From: Xylanibacter ruminicola Ga6B6
GTDB lineage: Bacteria > Bacteroidota > Bacteroidia > Bacteroidales > Bacteroidaceae
Assembly: GCF_000687715.1 (NCBI RefSeq)
Contig: NZ_JHXD01000001.1
Location: forward strand, 124,001-188,000
Reading direction: 5' to 3'
Length of the DNA stretch: 64,000 nt
The position numbers were made by a program, and so were the translations under genes. A model generated the notes under the pieces. It saw nothing but the letters and a program-made list of their open reading frames with translations, was not told the DNA's origin and made no database searches. The number at the start of each line of letters is the position of its first letter. Position 1 is the stretch's first letter. Of this stretch, positions 1-6,372 are shown one piece after another.

Positions 1-23
1 TCTTTTTACTCGCTAAAAAAGAC

Positions 24-32
24 TATTTTTGC
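24..32 (+). promoter_or_regulatory. Probable -7 promoter element of the M16 peptidase gene
   Basis: TATTTTTGC matches the Bacteroidetes -7 consensus TAnnTTTG and lies 32 nt upstream of the ATG at 65. The matching -33 element would lie at the very edge of the window and is not clear. The leader is AT-rich and has no Shine-Dalgarno site, as is normal for this phylum. Confidence 0.6.
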
Positions 33-64
33 ACACAAAAATTTAATTTCAACTATAAGAACGT

Positions 65-2932
65 ATGAAAAGAACTGCATTATCCATTTTCGCATGCGTG
101 GTTGCACTTACAGCAACGGCACAACTCAATGTAAAGGAGTTTAAACTTAGCAATGGCATGACCGTTTGGGTTAACGAAGACCACTCGCAGCCCAAGGTGT
201 TTGGTGCCGTTGTGGTGAGGGCGGGCGCAAAGGATTGCCCCAATACCGGTATTGCCCATTACTTTGAGCACATTATGTTTAAGGGTACCGACCGCTTGGG
301 CACCATCGATTACGCAGCCGAAAAGCCCCTGCTTGATAGTATTTCTGCCCAGTACGACCTGCTGTCGCAGACTAAGGATGAGGCTGAGCGAAAGCTGATT
401 CAGCAGCACATTAACCAGCTGAGCCTGAAAGCTGCCGATTATGTGATACCTAACGAGTTTAACCGTCTGATATCAAAGTATGGCGGTAGCGGTTTGAATG
501 CGGGCACTGGTTACGATATGACCTACTATTACAACGAGTTTTTGCCCCATTTCATCGAGCAGTGGTGCTGGCTCAACTCTGAGCGACTGATAAACCCCGT
601 GTATCGTGGATTCCAGGGCGAATTGGAGAATGTGTACGAGGAAAAGAACCGTTCGGCCGATGGTATGGGCAATGCAATGGAGAAAGTGATGGGTGCTGTG
701 TTCAAGACTCAGCCTTATGGCTATCCCATCATTGGTTCTACCGAGAATCTGAAAAACCCGCGCCTGTCGGATATGGCCGAATTCTACAAGAAATACTATG
801 TAGCCTCGAATATGGGTCTGATTCTCTGTGGCGACATTACCTCCAGCGACGACTTGACTGCCCTGCTTGAAAAGACGTTCGGGCGTGTGCAGACGGGTCC
901 TGTGCCACAGCGTGGATATAGTCCGATGCCGGAGATTTCGGCTGGTGAGCGACAGGAGGTTATACTCCCCATACCGCTTATTGGTGCTGAGGCATTGGTA
1001 TTCAAGGGGGCTACCGATTACGAGCCTGACGCTAATGCTCTGGATCTGGCCAACAGTCTGCTTTCTAACGGCAAAGCTGGATTGCTCGACTCGCTGATGA
1101 ACGAGCATAAGGTGATGGCATCGCTCGCCCTGAACGTAGGTTTCGACGATGCCGCAGGTACAGCCGTGCTCATCATTCCCAAGCTGTTTGGAAAGATGAA
1201 AACTGCCGAAGGACGCGTGATGGAGCAGATTCAGCAGGTGATGGCTGGTAACTTTAGCGATGCTCAGTTGGAAGCCCTGAAACAAGAGGAGGTAATGGAT
1301 GCAGAGAAGCATCTGGAAACCATCAGCAGCCGTTCTGAGTTGCTGGTCGACCTGTTCTCGAAAGGCAAGACCTGGCAGGATGCACTCGATAAAATCGAAA
1401 GAATTAAGCATCTTACCAAGGCCGATGTGGTAGCCGCCGCCAAGAAGTACTATGGCGCCAACTACGTAACGCTGGTAAAGAAATTCGGCACACCTAAGAA
1501 GGAAACACTGAAACAGCCTGGCTACAAGCCCATTCAGCCTAAGAATGTAGACGCCAAGTCGGACTTTGCCCGCCAGCTGGAGCAGATATCTGTGAAACAG
1601 ACCGAAATACGTACCGTTGACCTGCAGACGGCTGCAGATACCAGACAGCTGAGCAATCACGCCACTTTATATTATAAGCTGAATCCCATCAACGATATCT
1701 TTACCTTTACGCTGCGCTTTAAGGAGGGCAAGCTGCATACACCAGCACTCGACGTCCTGAGCTCGTATCTCTCGTCGTTAGGTACCGACTCGCTCAAGAA
1801 ACAGCAGTTGGAGAAGGCTTGGCAGCAGATAAACACCACGCTGGAAATAGGCGCTGGTGGCCGCACATTCGGGTTCACCCTTACAGGTCCCGATAAGCAG
1901 TTCGAACCTGCCCTCCGTCTGTTGGCACATTTCTTGCGCTCGGCCAAGGGCGACGATGAGGCGCTGAGCGACGCTAAGGACGAGGATAAGGTTGACCGCA
2001 AGAGCTTTGGTAAACAGAAGGACGATGTGCTCGCCCCCATGCGCGAATATGTGATGTACGGCAGCAAGTCGACCTATCTTAACCAGCTGAGTAAGAGCGA
2101 GATAAAGGCGCTTAAGAACGAAGACCTGCTCAGCCTGTTCCGCGAGTTGCAGCAGTACGATTGCGAGCTGCTGTATTGCGGCACCAAGACTATCTCCGAG
2201 GTGGCTGCAGCTGCACAGCAGGCATTGCCACTCAGCCAGTGTACCCGCAAGGAGGCCGATACCTTCCGCCCATTGCAGCAGTACACCGAGCCTACGGTTT
2301 ACTTCTACAACGTGCCCAAGTCGCGCCAGAACTACGTGATAAGTTACGATGCCATCGGCGCACTGCCCACAGCTGAGGATCGTGCCAAGCTATCGCTCTT
2401 CGACGAATATTTCGGCGGCAGCATGTCGTCGGTACTCTTCCAGAATGTACGCGAGTTCCGTTCGCTGGCCTACAGCACTGGCGGCCGTGCTCTTACCACC
2501 AGTCTTGCCCAGTATCCCGAGGCCGTTCAGGGCTATATTACAGCCACTGGCACTCAGGCCGACAAGACGATGGAAGCCCTTGCTACAGTAGATTCTCTGC
2601 TGCGCCAGATGCCGATGAAGGAGAACAATCTGGATGCCGCCCGCCAGAGCGTGCTCAACGACATACAGAACAGCTATCCCACCTTCCGCAATATGCCTGC
2701 CTTCGTGGCCAATCAGCGCACGCTGGGCAACACTACAGACCCCAATGCCGCCCAAGCCCGACTGCTGCCTGGCATCGCAGCTCAGGACATCATCCAGTTC
2801 CACCAGCAGCGCATCGCAGGCAACAACAACCGCGTGTGGATCATCATCGGCGATAAGAAACTTACCGACCTGAAAGCCCTCGAACGCTACGGCAAGGTGG
2901 TTGAGCTTAAGAAAGAAGATGTATATAGATAA
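65..2932 (+). CDS. Secreted M16 (pitrilysin-like) zinc metallopeptidase, two-repeat form
   Basis: The 955-residue protein starts with a signal peptide (about residues 1-20, ending ALTATAQ), so it should act in the periplasm or outer envelope. The inverted zinc motif HxxEH is complete (His65, Glu68, His69), and a Glu-rich segment at 186-193 should supply the third zinc ligand. After the first M16 core and its inactive partner, a second pair of M16-like domains fills residues 520-955, giving the usual full length for a two-repeat peptidase. Known relatives cleave peptides inside a clamshell chamber; the substrate here cannot be inferred. The next gene starts 5 nt after the stop, so the two are probably co-transcribed. 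Confidence 0.9.
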   Translation: MKRTALSIFACVVALTATAQLNVKEFKLSNGMTVWVNEDHSQPKVFGAVVVRAGAKDCPNTGIAHYFEHIMFKGTDRLGTIDYAAEKPLLDSISAQYDLLSQTKDEAERKLIQQHINQLSLKAADYVIPNEFNRLISKYGGSGLNAGTGYDMTYYYNEFLPHFIEQWCWLNSERLINPVYRGFQGELENVYEEKNRSADGMGNAMEKVMGAVFKTQPYGYPIIGSTENLKNPRLSDMAEFYKKYYVASNMGLILCGDITSSDDLTALLEKTFGRVQTGPVPQRGYSPMPEISAGERQEVILPIPLIGAEALVFKGATDYEPDANALDLANSLLSNGKAGLLDSLMNEHKVMASLALNVGFDDAAGTAVLIIPKLFGKMKTAEGRVMEQIQQVMAGNFSDAQLEALKQEEVMDAEKHLETISSRSELLVDLFSKGKTWQDALDKIERIKHLTKADVVAAAKKYYGANYVTLVKKFGTPKKETLKQPGYKPIQPKNVDAKSDFARQLEQISVKQTEIRTVDLQTAADTRQLSNHATLYYKLNPINDIFTFTLRFKEGKLHTPALDVLSSYLSSLGTDSLKKQQLEKAWQQINTTLEIGAGGRTFGFTLTGPDKQFEPALRLLAHFLRSAKGDDEALSDAKDEDKVDRKSFGKQKDDVLAPMREYVMYGSKSTYLNQLSKSEIKALKNEDLLSLFRELQQYDCELLYCGTKTISEVAAAAQQALPLSQCTRKEADTFRPLQQYTEPTVYFYNVPKSRQNYVISYDAIGALPTAEDRAKLSLFDEYFGGSMSSVLFQNVREFRSLAYSTGGRALTTSLAQYPEAVQGYITATGTQADKTMEALATVDSLLRQMPMKENNLDAARQSVLNDIQNSYPTFRNMPAFVANQRTLGNTTDPNAAQARLLPGIAAQDIIQFHQQRIAGNNNRVWIIIGDKKLTDLKALERYGKVVELKKEDVYR

Positions 2933-2937
2933 AATAG

Positions 2938-3555
2938 ATGAAACAAGAAGTTAATCCTAACGAAACCAGCAGGGCACAGGCTTTTGGACTTTGGATGAAG
3001 TCGCCTGTGCCCATGGTTACGTTTACCAAAACGTTCGATGTAACGCGTTTATACAAGGTTTGCAAGCGCAGGGGCGTAAAGTTTAACACGCTGCTGTGCT
3101 GGTGTATGGGCCGTGCTGCCAGCAGCAGGCCCGAGTTTTACCTGTTGCCCGAGAACGGCAAGCTGTACAAGTACGACCGTCTGGCCATCAACGTGATAGT
3201 GAATCACAAGAAGGGCGATATCTGTTCGTGCGATGTGCCTTATAGTGATGATTTTAATCAGTTTGCAGCCGATTATCAAAGGATGACGCAAACGGCCATC
3301 GACACCTGCGAGAGCACCTTTGATGAGGAGGCGATGATTATCGGCACCTCGGCTATGACGGCCACCCAACTCGATAGCATTGTCAACCAGTACTCGGGTG
3401 TTTTCAATAACCCCTTCCTGGCTTGGGGTCGCTATCGCAAAAGTTGGTTCAAAGTGTCGCTTCCCATCTCCATGCAGTTCCATCATGCCCAGATGGATGG
3501 TGGTCATGCCGCCCAATATTTAGAGAATTTGCAGCAAATCATCAACCATCTGTAG
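2938..3555 (+). CDS. Chloramphenicol-acetyltransferase-fold protein
   Basis: This 205-residue protein has the length and C-terminal signature of type A CAT enzymes: FHHAQMDGGHAAQYLENLQ around residues 181-199 contains HHxxxDG, where the second His is the general base that takes a proton from the acceptor hydroxyl and the Asp keeps the fold. The segment MKSPVPMVTFTKTFDVT near the N-terminus also fits the family. CAT enzymes are cytoplasmic trimers using acetyl-CoA. Many chromosomal CAT-like genes in Bacteroidales are not resistance genes, and nothing nearby suggests a resistance element, so the acceptor is unknown. It follows the M16 gene by 5 nt. Confidence 0.75.
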   Translation: MKQEVNPNETSRAQAFGLWMKSPVPMVTFTKTFDVTRLYKVCKRRGVKFNTLLCWCMGRAASSRPEFYLLPENGKLYKYDRLAINVIVNHKKGDICSCDVPYSDDFNQFAADYQRMTQTAIDTCESTFDEEAMIIGTSAMTATQLDSIVNQYSGVFNNPFLAWGRYRKSWFKVSLPISMQFHHAQMDGGHAAQYLENLQQIINHL

Positions 3556-3560
3556 CCGTA

Positions 3561-3609
3561 GTTCCCCCGCATGGAACTAACGGTTCCCCAGGTAGAAACG
3601 ATGAGTTTC
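3561..3609. repeat. Left GGAAC/GAAAC inverted-repeat cluster
   Basis: Overlapping short inverted repeats follow the CAT-like gene: GTTCC (3561-3565), GGAAC (3573-3577), GTTCC (3583-3587), then GAAAC (3595-3599) with GTTTC (3605-3609) and CTATTTTT. On the minus strand the order and spacing resemble the cluster at 8739-8775 after the primase gene, suggesting one repeat family. The two clusters bracket the accessory island. They may act as bidirectional terminators, element ends, or both. Confidence 0.5.
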
Positions 3610-3610
3610 C

Positions 3611-3760
3611 CTATTTTTCGCCATCGGGTGACGGGTGATAGTGGCGAACCTCGCGGAACGAGTCCATCTGTACTACACGACCATTGCGGAAATCGAGCAC
3701 CACTACATCACTCCCAACACGCCCACCAGGGCCATTTTTCTTATCGTTTTCATCATCATT
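3611..3760 (-). pseudogene. Possible gene remnant, 50 open codons without a start
   Basis: Read on the minus strand, one frame stays open for 49 sense codons and ends at TAG (3613-3611). The predicted peptide looks protein-like: an acidic, polar N-terminal stretch, then SDVVVLDFRNGRVVQMDSF and a short charged tail. A TAG directly precedes it (3763-3761) and no ATG lies in frame upstream, although a promoter-like TACCTTTGC sits near 3786-3794 on the same strand. It could be the tail of a decayed gene or chance. I do not recognise the family. Confidence 0.3.
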
Positions 3761-3824
3761 CTAAGCATTAATTAAACAATCATACTGCAAAGGTAAAACG
3801 ATTATATTTGAAATATGCGTACAA

Positions 3825-3926
3825 ATCCCTACTATGCGGTAGGGAAATCCCTAAAGCCCGCAATTTTTCCCAGGTTAGGGAATTTTTGCGCCCTAACTAG
3901 GGAAATATTTATTCCCAGTAAGGGAA
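3825..3926. repeat. Array of TTCCC/GGGAA inverted repeats
   Basis: About 100 bp hold a run of small dyads built on the same core: TCCCTAC/GTAGGGA, TAGGGA/TCCCTA, GTTAGGG/CCCTAAC (10-nt spacer), GGGAA/TTCCC and TTCCC/GGGAA. The array lies between the possible remnant at 3611-3760 and the paired TGTGACAG sites. It has no coding potential. It may be a set of protein-binding sites or part of a replication or control region for the cassette downstream. Confidence 0.65.
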
Positions 3927-3984
3927 CAAAAACGGCCACGGGAGCATGAATGGAAAAATACTTACATCAGCGGTGGCTAAAGCA

Positions 3985-4118
3985 GGGTGCACCCACATCT
4001 GTGACAGATGTGACAGTTCAAAAACAGGGGTGCACACTTTAAAATAACTTCTATGTATATATTAATATATACATAGGCATAAATGCCACCTAAATTTTTT
4101 ATTGTCACAACTGTCACA
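3985..4118. promoter_or_regulatory. Origin- or operator-like region: GGTGCAC repeats, TGTGACAG pairs and 26-bp palindrome
   Basis: Several elements are arranged almost symmetrically. GGGTGCACCC (3985-3994) and GGGGTGCAC (4027-4035) are repeats. TGTGACAG occurs twice in direct orientation at 9-bp spacing (4000-4007, 4009-4016). The same motif occurs twice inverted at the same spacing (4102-4109 as TTGTCACA, 4111-4118 as CTGTCACA). Between them lies a perfect 26-bp palindrome, 4051-4076, with arm CTATGTATATATT. The right-hand pair ends 38 nt before the -7 box of the first cassette gene, so it could be an operator. The whole also resembles an iteron-type origin next to a primase-helicase gene. 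Function is inferred. Confidence 0.6.
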
Positions 4119-4156
4119 ACTTTGCTTTAAGTGTAGGTGGAATGGAAAAAACTTAG

Positions 4157-4165
4157 TATATTTGC
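4157..4165 (+). promoter_or_regulatory. -7 promoter element of the two-gene unknown operon
   Basis: TATATTTGC fits the Bacteroidetes -7 consensus and lies 24 nt before the ATG at 4190. No good -33 TTG lies at the usual distance, which would fit a promoter needing an activator at the adjacent TGTGACA sites. Confidence 0.6.
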
Positions 4166-4189
4166 AGCAATTATTTAATAAACGAAAGA

Positions 4190-5149
4190 ATGAGCAATAT
4201 TACTATGACGCCCGAGGCGTTTCTACAATACCTGAAGCGTAATGTGCTGGGCGATGTTGATTTCGACAGCATAGCCGGTATGAACGATGCCGACAAGCAG
4301 CATCTGATACTTAGGCAGATTGACAAGATGATAGGCATGCAGCCAGGTGCCGATGCATTAGGTTGGTACTTTACAAAGTTTCTGGACGACGATGGCAGAT
4401 GCCAGGCTGACAACCCGCTAACCGACGAGGCAAGCACCCCGCTAAGCGAGTGGCTTTACGACATGGCCGAACTGGGGCGCCTGCTGTATTGGCATCAGGC
4501 ATTCCCCCTCGAATTATTGGCACCTGAATTGGAGTATGATCCTTTTGTTGACCAAAAACTGAACTTTACTATCGACAACGAGCAGTTGGTTTCGTGGCTA
4601 AAAGTGGTGCCTTATCGCCGTGTAGCTGCTATGGTGGCACGCATTATGATGAGCACAGAGTACGATCGTATTCAGGGTTGTAACGATGCCATGCAGGATT
4701 ATTATGCCGAGCATTGCCCCATAGGCGATTTTGATGCGCAGGACGAGAAACAGGCCGACGAATTTGTGACTGCAGTAATCGATGCTCTCACAGAGATGGA
4801 ACAGCACACAGAACGAGGATATGAACTGGGGCTCGACGACGAGCAGATAAGAGTGGTGGATATGCTGTGGAGCTGGGTGCCTCACGATTATCCTGAGGAA
4901 TATGTAGCTGCAGCCAAGGATATCGTAAAAATGGTACAAAAGTTGCTGCCAGCTAAAACGGTTATCCGCAGCCGTAACGGCTTTAAGCTGTTTTACGATA
5001 CGGTGCTGCCTAAGCTGAAGGAGATAGTTGATAAACATGATGTGCCTGTAGATACCACCGATTATTACAATCTTACGATGGGCTATATGCGCGAGTGGAT
5101 GTATGCAAAATACTTAGGAGGGGTAGTGCTGGATGAATTCTTTGACTAA
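4190..5149 (+). CDS. Protein of unknown function, first gene of the primase cassette
   Basis: I do not recognise this 319-residue protein. It has no signal peptide or membrane segment, is rich in acidic residues and Trp/Tyr, and is predicted mostly helical, so it is probably a soluble cytoplasmic protein. The stretch around residues 215-285 (DEQIRVVDMLW, then a run of Lys, Val and Leu helices ending KEIVDKHDVP) faintly recalls the helical tail of type I restriction HsdR subunits; I regard this as weak. The start ATG follows an AT-rich leader without a Shine-Dalgarno site. Its last 17 nt overlap the next gene, so the two are probably translated together. Confidence 0.75.
   Translation: MSNITMTPEAFLQYLKRNVLGDVDFDSIAGMNDADKQHLILRQIDKMIGMQPGADALGWYFTKFLDDDGRCQADNPLTDEASTPLSEWLYDMAELGRLLYWHQAFPLELLAPELEYDPFVDQKLNFTIDNEQLVSWLKVVPYRRVAAMVARIMMSTEYDRIQGCNDAMQDYYAEHCPIGDFDAQDEKQADEFVTAVIDALTEMEQHTERGYELGLDDEQIRVVDMLWSWVPHDYPEEYVAAAKDIVKMVQKLLPAKTVIRSRNGFKLFYDTVLPKLKEIVDKHDVPVDTTDYYNLTMGYMREWMYAKYLGGVVLDEFFD
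5116..5123 (+). promoter_or_regulatory. Strong Shine-Dalgarno site inside the upstream gene
   Basis: AGGAGGGG ends 9 nt before the ATG at 5133 and lies inside the end of the preceding coding region. Canonical Shine-Dalgarno sites are uncommon in Bacteroidetes. It supports the start choice and suggests independent or enhanced initiation of the second gene. Confidence 0.6.
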
Positions 5150-6155
5150 CAGGTACCCTCAGGATCAGCCATCTTACGGCGCAACCTTAAACCGCGAACG
5201 CCTGCTTGGGGATGCCGATAGGCTTTTCTCAATCCGATGGCTGATAAACAGACTATTTAGCGAAATAAAGCAGTTGCTTATTAACGACTACAATTTGCAG
5301 AGCCACAAGTTCTTTTTCGCCATCCGCCAGCAGCCCGAATTGTGGTTTGCCTGGCACATGCTTAAGCACCATCAGGCATCGCTGGCAAAGGTAGAAGAGT
5401 ACAAGCAGATGTTTCCCGAGAATGGTAACTTTATCGCGGCACTACGCGAAGAGCGCGAAAATGTTATCAAGCAGTTTATGAAGTTTGTGCCCTCTAAGCA
5501 GTGGGATACATTGCGCGATAACGACGACTCGTGGCGCATCTATGCCAAAAGGTTATACCAGGCCAACTCAAAAAATCCACAGATCGAACTCGAGTTCTTT
5601 GCGCTGGTGGATTATATCTGTGTAATGACCGATGCTCTTTGCGGCAACTGGAACCTGCTGTTTCCTAGCGACGAGGATAATACCGACATGCAGACCTATA
5701 TCGACCAAGGCGCCACCAGCAACAATCAGGAGATGGCTGAGATAAAGACGGTACTGAAAACGCTGCTAAAAAGCGCATGGTTTGATAAGTTCTGTGACGA
5801 CAGTAAGAAATACGATACCCACTGGCGCGATAACTATATCGACGCTCTGTTCAAATCAGATTACGGTCAGGAACTGGTAATTGGCTGGGACAAGAAACAG
5901 ATACAGATAAAAGGTTATGTGCTTGGTTGCTTGTATGCATCAGGCGTATTTTGCAAGGGTGTAAAAATGCTGGCAATAGCCAAAGAGATACTATCGCCAT
6001 TTTATCCCACTAAGAATACTGATGCACAGGTAAAGCAGGAATGGCAGAAAAAAAGTTCGTCGCTCTCCAACTATATGGGCCAGGCCGACCAACAGAAATT
6101 CTACGATTGGGCCATCAAGTTTATCGAGGCCGACGACAATCAAAAACTCGATTAA
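5133..6155 (+). CDS. Protein of unknown function, second gene of the primase cassette
   Basis: The product has 340 residues and no recognised domain, signal peptide or membrane segment. It is rich in Trp, Tyr, Phe and Lys and looks all-helical and soluble. The C-terminal segment (about residues 300-335, including WQKKSSSLSNYMGQ and FYDWAIKFIE) is the most motif-like part. It overlaps the preceding gene by 17 nt and has its own strong Shine-Dalgarno site. A set of 11-bp repeats begins at its stop codon, followed by a terminator. The tight pairing suggests the two proteins form a complex or act in one process, possibly with the primase-helicase. Confidence 0.75.
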   Translation: MNSLTNRYPQDQPSYGATLNRERLLGDADRLFSIRWLINRLFSEIKQLLINDYNLQSHKFFFAIRQQPELWFAWHMLKHHQASLAKVEEYKQMFPENGNFIAALREERENVIKQFMKFVPSKQWDTLRDNDDSWRIYAKRLYQANSKNPQIELEFFALVDYICVMTDALCGNWNLLFPSDEDNTDMQTYIDQGATSNNQEMAEIKTVLKTLLKSAWFDKFCDDSKKYDTHWRDNYIDALFKSDYGQELVIGWDKKQIQIKGYVLGCLYASGVFCKGVKMLAIAKEILSPFYPTKNTDAQVKQEWQKKSSSLSNYMGQADQQKFYDWAIKFIEADDNQKLD

Positions 6156-6187
6156 CACTCGATTATAGTTCGATTAGCGTTCGATTG
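6147..6187 (+). repeat. Four 11-bp tandem repeats of YTCGATTA/G
   Basis: CTCGATTA, CTCGATTA, TTCGATTA and TTCGATTG begin at 6147, 6158, 6169 and 6180, an exact 11-bp period, about one helical turn. The first copy contains the stop codon of the second unknown gene (CTC GAT TAA). The last copy is also the left arm of the terminator at 6178-6208. Equal helical phasing suggests binding of a multimeric protein along one face of the DNA. Confidence 0.7.
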
Positions 6188-6217
6188 ATGAAAAGCGTCA
6201 ATCGAACGTTATTTTTT
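6178..6217 (+). terminator. Intrinsic terminator after the two-gene unknown operon
   Basis: CGTTCGATTGA (6178-6188) pairs perfectly with TCAATCGAACG (6198-6208) across a 9-nt loop, followed by a T-rich tract (TTATTTTTTT). It should separate the transcript of the two unknown genes from the primase gene, which has its own promoter. Confidence 0.8.
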
Positions 6218-6313
6218 TGTATTAAAATCAGTAGATTTTTAAAAACGCAAACGTCTGATAATCAGTCGGTTATAAATTGTATACAAAATAAAACAAAAAT
6301 ATTTCGGAAATTG

Positions 6314-6345
6314 TTTGGTGGGCACTCATCGAATAGTACATTTGC
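6314..6345 (+). promoter_or_regulatory. Promoter of the primase-helicase gene
   Basis: TTTG at 6314-6317 and TACATTTGC at 6337-6345 are separated by 19 nt, a near-consensus Bacteroidetes promoter. The ATG at 6373 lies 27 nt after the -7 box. The primase-helicase can therefore be expressed separately from the two upstream genes. Confidence 0.75.
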
Positions 6346-6372
6346 ACCGTCAAAACCAAATTTTATCTATTT

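Noticed and set aside
473-1660. A 395-codon minus-strand frame opposite the M16 peptidase
   Set aside because: The peptidase is complete with signal peptide and active site on the other strand; the antisense product is low-complexity and unrecognisable.
2938-3555. Antibiotic resistance gene (chloramphenicol acetyltransferase)
   Set aside because: The fold and HHxxxDG motif fit, but the gene sits in a chromosomal two-gene unit with a peptidase and no mobile resistance context. I call only the fold.
3821-4120. CRISPR array (clustered repeats in non-coding DNA)
   Set aside because: Repeats are short inverted dyads of varied spacing, with no constant repeat/spacer pattern and no cas genes.
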